64,000 nucleotides of DNA, from positions 2,227,001 to 2,291,000 of the forward strand of contig NC_134685.1 in assembly GCF_024713945.1 (NCBI RefSeq). Direction: 5' to 3'. Under the pieces are notes generated by a model that saw only the letters and a list, made by a program, of their open reading frames with translations, had not been told where the DNA came from and made no database searches. The position numbers and the translations under genes are program-made. This DNA is from Dermatophagoides farinae (lineage: Eukaryota > Arthropoda > Arachnida > Sarcoptiformes > Pyroglyphidae). Of the stretch, positions 36,792-49,636 are shown piece after piece (positions within the stretch are counted from its first letter, which is position 1; each line of letters begins with the position of its first letter).

Positions 36792-36843
36792 AATAAGAAT
36801 CCACTTATTGATAATAATAAATAGCATTAAGTGGATTCTTATT
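36792..36843. repeat. Perfect 16-bp inverted repeat with 20-nt loop
   Basis: The left arm aataagaatccactta (36792-36807) is the exact reverse complement of the right arm at 36828-36843. The 20-nt spacer is AT-rich. It can form a stable hairpin and is not explained by a simple repeat. It may be a remnant of a small inverted-repeat transposon or a structured transcript. Confidence 0.75.
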
Positions 36844-39800
36844 ATGAGAAAAAAAAATGTTGGCGGATGTTTTTTTTTTATTTCTATGATCAACATGAAA
36901 ATGTTCCATTCAATGTATGTATCAAATGTAAGTCATTTCAGATCATTTTGATTGATAAAAAAAAATTTTTTCTTTCTGTAAATGTTTTTTAGGTTCTTGG
37001 TCAATACTCGCATTTAGACACATTTCATTTACGGCCACACACACATATACAAAATGGCATTTTTTTTTTATTAATTATGACGCCAAAAAAAAAAAAAAAG
37101 ATTGACATTTAAATGTTATATATTTGTGAATAAATATTCCATAATGTGAATCCATTATCATCATCATCACCACCACCATTACAATGACAACACCTTTGAA
37201 AAATAATAGTGGAGACTAATTTTTTTTTTTTTTTTTTTTTGATAGAATAATGTTTCACTTGTGTTTGAACAATTTTATAAACACAACACACACACACAAA
37301 CAAATGATTCTTCTTCAAGTGCAACGATGATGATGATGATGATACAATATATAATTCGAAATCAAAAACAACAACAACAACAACGACGACGAATATGATG
37401 ATGATGATGAATTCTTGAAAATTTTCAATTTCTTCATCTAAGCTAAATGTGTATGGCAAAATTATAGCTTCTTCTATGCATTTTTGTATGTTTGTTTGTT
37501 TGTTTGTTTGTGTTATTCCTAAATTATCATATATTGAATTGAAATGAAAAATTTTCCTTTACATACAAGCAAACAAACAAACAAACAAACTAACTAACTG
37601 AATGACTAAGAAGAAGTTTTAAATGAAACTGAAGTGCACATCATCATCATCATCATCATCATCATAATCATCATCATGAACGTATAGGAAATGTCATTTT
37701 TGTTTGGTAATAAATTTTCATAAATCTTCAATACGTCAAAAATGATTATATATATGAATGCCAATTATAAAAATTTTTTTGTTTCTTCCTCTCTTTTCTA
37801 GAATCTCTTTCTTTAACTTGAAAAATGTGGAAATTTTATTCAATTTTCAAATTTGGAAAAAGCCTAAATCGTTGGTGAATCGAACAACGCATGCACAACA
37901 ACAGCTTATTAAATTCATCACAAGTAAAAAAGAAAAGAAAAAGTTCAAAAAAAAAATGAAGAAATGAAAAAAACAAAAAATTCATGCATTGAATAATGGT
38001 AATTCGTATGAAATTGGAACCTACCTCTGTGTGTGTGTGTATGCTTGTGTGAGTGTGTGTGTGATTCTTCCAGCAAACAAATGACCATCGTTTAATTTTT
38101 TTTTTTTTTTTGGTTCAATCAATCCATTTATTGGACCATCATCGATTATCGAATCATCGCCATCGTCATCATCATCATTTGCGTTTCTTTTTTTTTCGTT
38201 CGTTCTTTAAAGTTGTCATCATATTTGTCATATATATCAACCATTTATGATCGTTAGAAAAAGAAGAAGACAAAAAAAAAATATTTAAAAAAAACCACAA
38301 TTACAATACAAATATATCGTTAATGTTACATTTTCACACATTCAAATGTAAAAAATACACACCCACACACACACACACACACAAACATCATCACACCTAA
38401 AACCAAAACAAAAACAAAAACATCAACAACATCATCAACAACAACAACAACAACAACAAGCGACGTAAAAAAAAGAAGAAAAAATGCAAAAAAAAAAATT
38501 TATAAATAACCAAATGAAAAAAAAATGTAAATTTAAAAATAAAATTACTACGAACGAACAACCAACCAACCAACCATCAAGACATAAACACACACACACA
38601 CACACACATTGCTTCATTGAATGGTGAAAAAAAATAACTTTTGAATAACAACAAGGACCATTCTTGTGTGTGTGTGTGTGTGTGTATGCGTGCACTCATA
38701 TTTTCAAAGCAAAGCTTGGATTACGAATATCCGAAACATACAGAATATTCAATGAAATAAGAAGCAAAAAAAAAAATTACTCAAACAAAATGAAGGCAAA
38801 TTTTTTTCTTTTTTTTCTTTTTTGGTTTTGTAAACATCAACAAAACATTGAAAAATTGATGTTAATGAAACGAGAAAAAAATAACCAAATACAACATAGA
38901 CACACACACACCTACTTACCAAATTAGGTTGTTGTTGTTGTTGTTTTTGTTTTTTTTGTGATGAAAAAAAAATTGTTTCAATTCACAATGATAATAATCA
39001 TGATATATATCTCTTGGTCATTAAATTTCATCCAGCAAATGTGTGTGTGTGTGTCATAATATAACTGTTTTATAATTCTTGAAAACAAAGAAAAAAAATG
39101 ACACTTGAATATCACACAAAAACAAATACAAACAAATGCAATTTTTTCGTTTTCGTTTTCGTTTTCATTTTTTTTGTTTTGTTTTTTTATTTTTGTGATA
39201 ATATAAACCAACAATCAATGAGTAAATAACACACAAACAGACACACACACACAAATAGTGAAAATGAGAAAAAAGATAAAAAGCTGAAAATAGAATTACC
39301 GGATTCTTTATTCGGTTCCAAAACATATATATACACACACACACACACCGAGCAAACAGAATGATAGATTTGATATGAAGAAAAAAATGGACACGACCGT
39401 TATGTATATATATATATATTGATTCTATTTGGATGTTTTTCTCTCTCTCTGTCGTTTTTCTTTCGTTGGTTTTAATAATGAAACAAAATGAAAATTCCAA
39501 AAGTTTTTTTTTGTTTTGTTTAGTAATATGAGAGTAGCATCATTGTGTTTTTGTTCTGTGTGTGTGTATTCGTGTGTATGTTGGCGTTATTCTGGATCGT
39601 TCTGGTTCATCATATACATACATAATCTGTGTGGTATGGTGGCCCTATCTTTTTTTTTTTTTGTTCCACCATTATTATTTCTACAATATTGCTATGTTTT
39701 ATCAAGAATAAAATCGGTTCCAAGCTACCCAAACCATAGATGCTCTGTGTATATGTGTGCATTTGAGTTTGTCGCTAATACAGATATATATAATACATAC

Positions 39801-42265
39801 ACACAAAGAATCGGGAATTCATAAATAGACATGATTCGATAAAGTTAAGCAAAAAATGATGATGATGATAATAATGGAAGTAGTGGTAGGAAACAAAAAA
39901 AAAAATAATTTATTAGTGATCCATAGTAATATTCTAGATTCTAGAATTCCTGTCATTTTTTTCCTATATATGTACCTACTGCGATGGTAGTAGTAGCAAT
40001 AGTAGTAGTAGTAGTAGTAGTAATGGAATTATACGGGTTAGTTTTTTCATAAAATCAAAATTGTTGTTGTTGTTGTTGGAACGGTCGATTCTATTTGAAT
40101 GTATACGGGTATTAAATGTCGCATACATTGGGTAGTAGCGAACCGATAAGTCACAAACAAGTAAAAGAGAGAGAGAGAGAGAGGGGGTATATGGTTCAAA
40201 GAGTCCAAAAATCGATCCAAAGTTCCAAACACACATCTATACAAAACAACCGATGAGTTGAATATAAAGTGTTCCAAAATGAAGATGTGCGCGCGCGTAT
40301 TTGTGTGTGTAACATACACACACACACACACACACACACTGTTATTGGTTACGGGTTCGGTGGTTTGAATGTCAAAATGAATGAATGGGTAATGAACTTT
40401 TCGGGTACCATTATCATATTTATGAATGTCTATTTTGACACAAACTTACATACACGCAAGCACACACAAATTGGGTAAACGGGTTTTTTTTTTTTTTTTG
40501 ATCTGGAAAATATCCAGTGATTGGCCGGCAAAAACTTAAATAAAGGATGTGATTATTATTTGATGATGATGATCAATGATAATGAGCAATTTTTTTTTTG
40601 TTGTTGTTGTTTCATTTAACACATGTGTCAGTATATTGAGGAAAAAAAATATTAAACAACAACAACAACAACAACAAAAAAAAACAAAACGAAACGAAAC
40701 AAAACGAAATGAAAACGTAAAAGTAACGTGTGTAACTATAGAATGAGCCAAAAAATGAAAATAAAAGTGTTATAAGTGAGAACGAATGGATGAATGATGC
40801 AAAAAAAAAAATGATACACACACACACGAACAGACAACATTTACTGTTTTTTTTTTCTTTTCTTTTTTTTTGAATTTCAATTTCAATTTTTTTTCCTTCT
40901 CATCACCATCATCATCATCATCATCATCATCATCGTTAACATCGTTGAGAGAAAGAGAGAGAGAGAAAAAAAAAATCAACAAACAAACTTGAAAACCACA
41001 CTATGACGGATGCAAACATGACAGACACACACACACACACAAACACTAATTGTGTGTGTGTGTGGATCATCATCAACATCGTCATCGACAATAAAAATTC
41101 AATGTTATCAAACAGTATTGGTTTCACACACTCTATTTACAAAGATTTTTTGAAAAAATGTAATAACATCCTTGATGTTGTAGCAATTTAAGCGATCATT
41201 TTTTCTATGTGTGTGTGTGTGAACAAGATTTTCAAATTTATAACGGTAAATAATATTTAAGCATTGGTAACTGTATCCCGAGTGCTTAGGCTATGATTGG
41301 CGTGTGCTTGTTGAATGTTTAGCATTTGAATTTGATAAACAGTAAAAAAAAAAAAAAAATTTGCATAATTATTGCCTGTTGTTCTACATGATTATTACAC
41401 GAATGGTTATGAGATTTTGATTTCAACGTGAAAAAAAAGACAAACTTGAAATTGAAAAAATTTTTTTCTCTGAAAGAAATTGAGAATTTTTTTTTTTCAT
41501 TTCGTAATGATGACGAATCAGTCCCACGAGAGAGATAGAGACAAAGAAAGAATGGTGATGGAATAAAAGTTGCAGAATTTTTTTTTTGTTTTTGTTTTCT
41601 GACAGAATTTTTTTTTTTAAATTTTTGTTATTTTTCCACTTTTTATCTGATTATTAGTTTCTTTTCTTTTATTTTTTTTTTTTTTTGATTCAGGTATAAT
41701 CAAAAAATAATTGGAATTCTTTTCGTCGTTGTAGTCGTCGTCGTCATTGTCGTTTTTGTTTTTGTTTCGCAATCAAATCAATAGTTTCATTCCTAATTAT
41801 AATGGATGATGAATCAAGATAGAGAGACAGACAGAGATTGAAAGTCGATTCTTGCCATTTTTCTCCCGAGATGGTCAATCATTATCTACAGACACACACA
41901 CACACACAGAGACAGATAGAAATTCCAATCATTCAGCTGGATAATCAAGCAAGAATTGAATTTATTTTCAAATTTTTCTTATTATTAACGAGGAATTTTG
42001 TTCGTTAATCATTGTTTTCAATTTGTTCATTTTTTTTCCTTTATGAAATTCAATTATGATTCATTCAAGAAATCAAATTTCAATCAATCAATCAATCGAA
42101 TTTATGAAATGATCACACACACACACAGATCATTAGTAGTGGTGGAGGTGGTGGGATTTCCAATGATTAATGAATTGAGAAACTAACGAAAAATTTTTCA
42201 TTTTTTTTTTGTTTTGTTTCATTGTAAAATTTTTTTTATTTTCATATCAACAATTTGAATCGCAT

Positions 42266-42280
42266 CCACTAGATGGCGTC
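42266..42280 (+). promoter_or_regulatory. CTCF-like motif, strong match
   Basis: The sequence ccactagatggcgtc fits 14 of 15 positions of CCASYAGRKGGCRSY (only position 14 differs). It lies about 280 bp beyond the stop codon of the glutamate receptor gene and shares ACTAGATGGC with the sites at 5683 and 5738, in opposite orientation to them. Confidence 0.45.
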
Positions 42281-42560
42281 ATCGTCTTTATATAATTCGG
42301 ATTTTTTTTTCTGGAACAATAATAATTTCTTGAAGAAAAACAAACACCACCACCCCCCCCTAAAAACACACATGAATGATCTTGACAACAAAAACAATAA
42401 AAAAAAGAGAACAGAATTTCAAAGTTCAATGTGATCATTATTTTCATAATGTGTCCAAAGAACTTTTATCTGTGTTTTAAAATGGAATTGTTAAATGTTC
42501 AATCAAATTCAATGGATAAATCATTCGAATTTTTTTTTTTGCTTATTTATTTCTTGTATT

Positions 42561-43621
42561 TTACAGAATTAGCTGCCCTCGTCTTTGTTGTTGTTGCTGC
42601 TGATGTTCCATTTCAAGCTCGATTTGTTCAGCTAATGTTGTTCCATTGTTATTTGTTATGGATGGTGTTCGTAAATGAGTTATAGATGTTGGTGATTGTA
42701 ATTCTGTTGTTGATGATGATGATTGTTGTTGTTGTTGTTGTTGTTGATGTTGCTGTTGTTGTTGAAATAATGGCAGTAATTGTGATGGTTGATTTGTTGA
42801 TGGTCCTGTTGTAAGAATCTGACAATTAGAATACTGTGAAATTGAATGATGCATTTGGCCTAATGTTGGTGTTTGACTTAACAATAATGATGATATTTGT
42901 TGATTTTTTGTATGCAAATTATTGATAATGGCAGTAGCACCAATAATACCATTATTATTCGGTGACAATACTGTATTATATGATTCAGTAGATGATGATA
43001 ATGATCTTGATCTTGGTGATGGATCACGATTTGGTTTCGTTTTACTTTGACACATCATTGCAAATTTTAAATCTTTTGACAATTCTTCACAAACAACATC
43101 CTAAATATATTGGCAACAACAACAACAACAAAAAAAGAATTAATAATTTAGAAACAACAACAAAAAAAAGATAAGAAAATCTTATCTTATATTACTTACA
43201 CAAGCTTTATGTGGAGTTTTTGCATGAAACCAAAATTCACATAAAGCCAAACAGAATGCTAATGCAAGGCCACCAATCAATACAACGAATACACCACCCA
43301 CATTGTCCATTTTTAATGCCGTTACAGATGATGATGATTTTTTTGCATCATCAATACATTGTCCACCGCCTTTTTTCTGTTTCCACCATTTTTCTTTCAA
43401 TTCTAATAAACGACCAGATTCTTGTAATTTTAGTATCGCTTCCGATAATAGGTTACGATATTTTGATCCTAAATAATAATAATAATAGTAATTCAATGAG
43501 AAAAAAAAAAAACAAAAAAAATTCTCATTTATAATGGACAATGGATTGGATGATGAATCGATTGGTCAATGAAACGTCATACATCAATGATGATGATGAT
43601 GATGATGTTTTTTTTGTCCGC

Positions 43622-43652
<31 letters not shown>

Positions 43653-46600
43653 TCATGTACAATACAGGGTTTATATTATATTTATATATTATACTCACGT
43701 TTTCTTGTTGCAATACCATAACCTTTTGTATCTAATAAGCCACCAATCTGTGTTAGATTACAATTTCTTTCGATAATATATTCAATACTAGCCGATTCCA
43801 TTAGATAAGCATAATTGCCTCTTTCAACACGTTTACGACCATCTTCATTTTTAGCCATAAATACATGTGGACGTGATTTCATAAATTCATACATCCGTTT
43901 AAATGTTGATAGATTTGATTCACGAAAAAATGCTTTTGTTGAACCACTATTCAGACAGCCATATTCAATTGTTGTTTGTTTGGATAAATCTTCAGCATCT
44001 TTTATTGGATAGATAACTTTTTCCACTGTCAAAAATGCAGCTAAATTAGCTGTATATGATGATATCATGATTAATGTAAAAAAATACCAAAGACCAGCAA
44101 TTGTACGAGTGGACATTGCTCTGTATTTAAACAAAAAAAAAAAACAGAATTGAAATTTATCCCATTTATCATATACACTAGATACTTTAGACAAACAAAC
44201 AAACCAATACTTACTTGGGCGCTAAATCTGATCCTTGTTGCATTAATGAACCAATTGTAAAGAAAAAACTATTGAGCTGTGAAAAATTATTTTCAAGTAC
44301 ACCATCATTCTCTCTACATGGATTTGGATTCTCCCATTCATATGGTGACATACGGCCAACAAAAAACAATACAGTGGACACACCAACATAAGCGGCCAAT
44401 ACATAACACCAAACAGTACTGGATAATGGTGATAAAAATGAAAATAATGTGGTCACTTTGGTGGTTGGTTTTTTAAACAGAATACTGATTCCTGTATTCA
44501 TAAAAGGCTATAAAATAAAATGAATATGAAAACAGTAAACATTAAAATTCATTATTAATCAATCAATAATCGAACAAATAAATAAATAAACAAAAACAAA
44601 CAAACCAAAGTAAAATCAACAGCTTCGGCACGTTTCGATGTAATTGTCAGATCAACGACAGCAATATCGGCTTTTTTCTTGATTACTTCGCCTTCATAAA
44701 AAAAACAAAACAAAACACAACAAATGGTCAAAAAAAATTAATTCATTTAAACGATTCATTTGAGAATTCAAGAAATTCTTTCTCTCAAACAAACAAACAA
44801 ACAAAAAAGTTTCAATTTTTTTTTTGCTCCTTGAATTCATTTCGATTACAAACTTAATCATCATCATCATCATCATCATCAAGATCATTGCTTGGTGAAC
44901 ATTGAAAACTTTCTTATTGGATTCTGTTTCTGTTTCTTGTTTTTTTTCTAAGGATGGATTTTCACTCCACAATCGTAAACAAATGATAATTTTTCAACTA
45001 TTAATGTAGTAGTAATGTGTTTTGATGGATAATGTAATGTAATGTAATGTATTGTTATCATGCAATGAATCAAACAAAACATTGAGTCAATTGAATAAAT
45101 AATTCAGAAACACACATACAGAATTGCGTGTAAATGAGAAATATTCTTCTTTAACATCATCATCATCATTTGTTTTGCTTAATTTTCATCAAATGTGTGT
45201 TTTGTTTGTATCGTTCACTTTTCAAGTTTATATTTGGCCATTGTTTCAATAATCACTTGATGATAAGAGGAGAGAATCACTTCAATACACACACACACAC
45301 ACACACACACAAAGAACCAATTTAATACTTACCAATAAGACCATTCCATTCACCATTTTCATTTGTACCATAAACACCATCATCAACGAGTTTAAATATA
45401 TATTTAAAACCAAGTAGTTTTGATAATTCTTCAACCAGATCAATAATATAACCCTCAAAACGTTCATTACCGATTTTTGTTTCCGATGATTCTGTATACA
45501 TACAATATGGATCATTCAATATGGTCGTTACACGTAATGTTTTATTTTCCAATGTTCCAATCTGAAATGTTGATTGCCATTCTGGTTTAATTTTCAATCG
45601 TTTATATGCCAATTCATTACGATCCCAGGAACCAACCTGTGAAATAAAAAAAAACATCATTAGTTGAAATAACGGAAAAATAATAATGATAATTTGACAA
45701 CAGGAAACGGAGAAAAAAAAGCCAAAAGAATCATCACCACAACAACAACAACAACAAAAAACATATCCGCTTTGGCTACGTTGTTGTTGTTGTTGTTGTT
45801 GATGACCAAATGAATGGACAGAAACGAAATAAATTGATTCATCATACACACTACCACCACTACTGCTGATGTTGTTGCCACTACTTATGAACATTATTTA
45901 TCGAATCCAAAAAACAAATCCAAAAGAGAATCCAAATTCAAATTGAGATTATTGTTCATTTACAATCGATAAGAAAAAAAAATTGCTGCCATTATTGTAA
46001 CAAATTGAATCGTTCTCTTGCATTGAAAAGAATAAATCTTTTTCTACATTTAATATAATTTGAAATGAATATATGAGAACAATGACGAAAACATCTGTGT
46101 CCTTTAAATATGAGATGATAATTTACATTTTCAAAGAATTCTGCAGAATTTTTTTTTTAATGAATGGTTAAGAAGAAGAATAAGTCGATCATATCAGCAG
46201 CATCGTGTGTGTGTGTGTGTGTGATACATTCATTTACTAGAATGTTGATGATGATGATGTTCACATGCAAATTCTTGGTCTTATCTAATTTTTTTTTGTT
46301 CGGCTTGTTCTGTATTAATTCTTTCTATGATTTTCAGCGATTGTTGATGTTGTTGTTGGTCGGTTGGTTGGTTGGTTGGTTGGTTGGTTGGTTGGTTTCT
46401 GTTGTTGTTCACGTTTCATTTCATTTCATTTCATTTTCGTTATCTTGTTATTTTTTTTCTATTCGTAATGAAAATGAAATTATTCTCATGTAGACAAAAA
46501 TAGAAGAAATCAAACGAAAATATCCTTTTCACAGATTTTTTTTTTTTGTTTGCCACATACAGAATTATTCATTATTCAAAGAATTTTCTTTCTATTTTTT

Positions 46601-48842
46601 TTTTTTTTTTGAATAATAAATTCAATCACAATTCTTGTGGAAGAAGGTCTTTGTGTGTGTGTGTGTGTTTTTGTCTGTTGGTGTGACTTTTGTAAATTAC
46701 TTGAAACACAGAAAAAAAGCCACTACTGTGTGTTGTAGTTGTTGTTGTTGTTGTTGTATTGATTTCATTTCATTTTTTTTTGACAAGAATCACATATGGT
46801 TCCATAAAATGGAACACACACACACACACAAAAACTAACTAACTGTATCGAAATCCAAATGAATGGATTTTTGTGAAAATTTTTAAATTTTCAAAAGACA
46901 GAATCAATATCGATCAATACAAAAACAAACTCATCACATGAGAGAAAAGGACTTTAAAAATTGTTAATTGAGCCGTTTGAAGAATTCTTGTATCAACAAT
47001 CCAAAACCAGAATGTAAACAGAATCACATATTATGTTGTTTATCATTCATTTGTGATCCATGGAACTGGAATAAAATTTTGCTTTTTTTTCATCTATCAA
47101 ATCGATAATGATGATAATGATGATTAATAGATCAGATGATGATTTTCAATAGTCAGCAATTTGTTGTTGTTGTTGTTGTTGTCGTTGTTTTTGATTGTCA
47201 AATATTATAGATAAATAATTTCCGAATGTGTTGAAAATTACGGATTAGCGAATTTCAAATAAAACACAAAGCTAAGCAAATAATTTCTGATTTTGTTTGC
47301 AATGAATTTTGATTCTGATTTTTTTGATCTCTGCTTCTGCGTTGTTAAATTCGATTCTCATTCATAAATGACGTAAATAAATGAATGAATGAACGAATGA
47401 ATGAAAAAAGACAGAGAAAATCAGTAACAACAACAAAAGAACAAATTATTATTGGATTGAAAATGTGGACCAAGATGAATGAGAATGAAAGAAAAAATGG
47501 CCCCAAGAGAATTGCTAAAATGAAGAAACCGAAATTTTATAATTTCCGGCTAAACAATACATCTTTTTCCATTCATTCATTCATTCATTCTTTTCTTTTC
47601 TTTTCTTTTGAATCTTCACCATTCTGCATTCTCTACTTGTTCGAATTATTAAAAGAAATGGAAAAGAAAATCAATTTGTGCATGATTATGATGATGACTA
47701 TGATGTTGAGCAGTAGCATATGGTCTTTGTGGCTCATCATTATATTCTGGCCAGATGATCGTTAAAATTTTGATCCAATTTCAACGAAATTGGATCCAAA
47801 GTAAAGTAAGGATTTTTCTACTACGGAAAAAAGTTTTGATTGATAATGAAATAATCTACATATAATATAAAATGTTTCAATCATCACATAATCATCATCA
47901 TCATTTTGAATAAAATCTACTACAAAATAGACAATCTCCACACACACAAAATGGAGCCATCATCATCTATATATGTTCATTATTATATAGTGAAGAAAAT
48001 GAAAACAAAAACAAAGAAATAGAAAATGCAAAAAAAAAATTATCCAGTTCGTTCGATATTTTTTCATCCATAATGATGCTATATTAACGATTGAAATTGG
48101 TAACATGCTGCACTATATACACACTAACACACACATGTGATATATATAAATATTAATGATGCCGGGCCATTAATGAAAATCGGTGAAATGAAATGAAAAA
48201 AAAATTTGCCAAAAGAACAAAAGTTTTCAGAACACAAAAAAAAAATTAAAAAAAATGAAAACAAAAAAAATTCAAACGAAAAAATCGAATCACATAGGAT
48301 GGCCGAGATTTTATCGATAGAATCGATTGTAGAATGAAATGTCTGGAAAAAAAATTCGTTAAAATTTTTTTTCTTCATCTCATAAAATATAAATCAAATG
48401 TGAATCGAATAGAAAAATCAAAACAAAAATTGAAAGAATGTCGAACTAAATTATTGGCTTTTTTTTCGATTCTTTGATTTTTTTTCACTCTCTCTCTCTC
48501 TCTCTCTCCACAAACAGAATTCTCAAAGGAATTTTTTTTTATATATGTTGTCATTAATATTTTGTTGCTGTTTTTGTGGATGTTGTTTAATGTTTTTTTT
48601 TCTTTTGCTTGCTTTCCACCAAGTTTGTTGTTAAGCCAAAAGAAAAAAAATAAGTTTTTGCTTAGCTTGGCAACAATAATCATCAGTAGTAATCAAAAAA
48701 AAAAAAAAAAAAAAAAAAATCAGAATTACTTGGCCGATGAATTCAGCAATGTATAAACATTAACCAGAAGAATCCGGGTAAATAAACCAAGAAAAAAAAA
48801 ACATTAAAACGGATAAACAGAAAATCAATTCAATATCTCAAA

Positions 48843-48906
<64 letters not shown>

Positions 48907-49602
48907 AATCTCACCGAAATGATCTATATCTTCATTATACTGATCATTTGAAATTTTCACCAAAAAAAAACATGTTTTACAGATGCTGCTGCTGCTGCTG
49001 CCATTGCTGACCACTTCGATTTAATATAAAAAAACTAATCTCTCTCTCTCTCTCTATACATATACCAATGGTCCAAAATCCAAATAAAAAGGGATTTTTG
49101 GAACAGAGCTATATTCCAGAAAAAAAACAACAACAACAACAACAATCGAAAGAATGTTAGAAACAAGTTATTTCGTCTATTTTTTGCCCAGTCGATTGTT
49201 GTTGTTGTTGTTATTGTTTTTTCTTTGAGTTTAAACAATGTCCATTTCGAATTCATGGTTTCAACAAGAATCATTCCGGATTTTTATTTATTTTATTTTT
49301 ATTTTTTTTTGCCGGCAATTCTTTCTATACGCACAGACATTCAATAATGATGATCATCAACAGCAGACATTGATGATGATGATGATTTTCATTTTCATTT
49401 TCATTTTTTTTTCTAATTGAATGAACACAGACAGAAAAAAAAATCTGAATGTTTTTTTTTTGAATCTGAATGTTGATTCAAAATCGACATTGTAATCATA
49501 ATCATCATCATCGTTCAATGATGATAATTTATGGAGCAGAAAAATGATTTTCCGTTTCCGTTTTTTTTTCTTGGATCAAAAACGGAAATTGCCAAGAACA
49601 AC

Positions 49603-49636
<34 letters not shown>

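Larger units (their letters stand above)
28333..42560. other. Long gene-free, microsatellite-rich interval
   Basis: Over about 14 kb I find no exon with recognisable protein similarity. Open frames are poly-Asn, poly-Gln, poly-Ile or His-Thr artefacts of trinucleotide and CA repeats. The interval contains a perfect inverted repeat at 36792-36843, a 14-bp tandem duplication at 35176-35203, a purine-pyrimidine tract with gcgcgcgc near 40290, and a CTCF-like site at 42266. Non-coding transcripts cannot be excluded. Confidence 0.5.
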
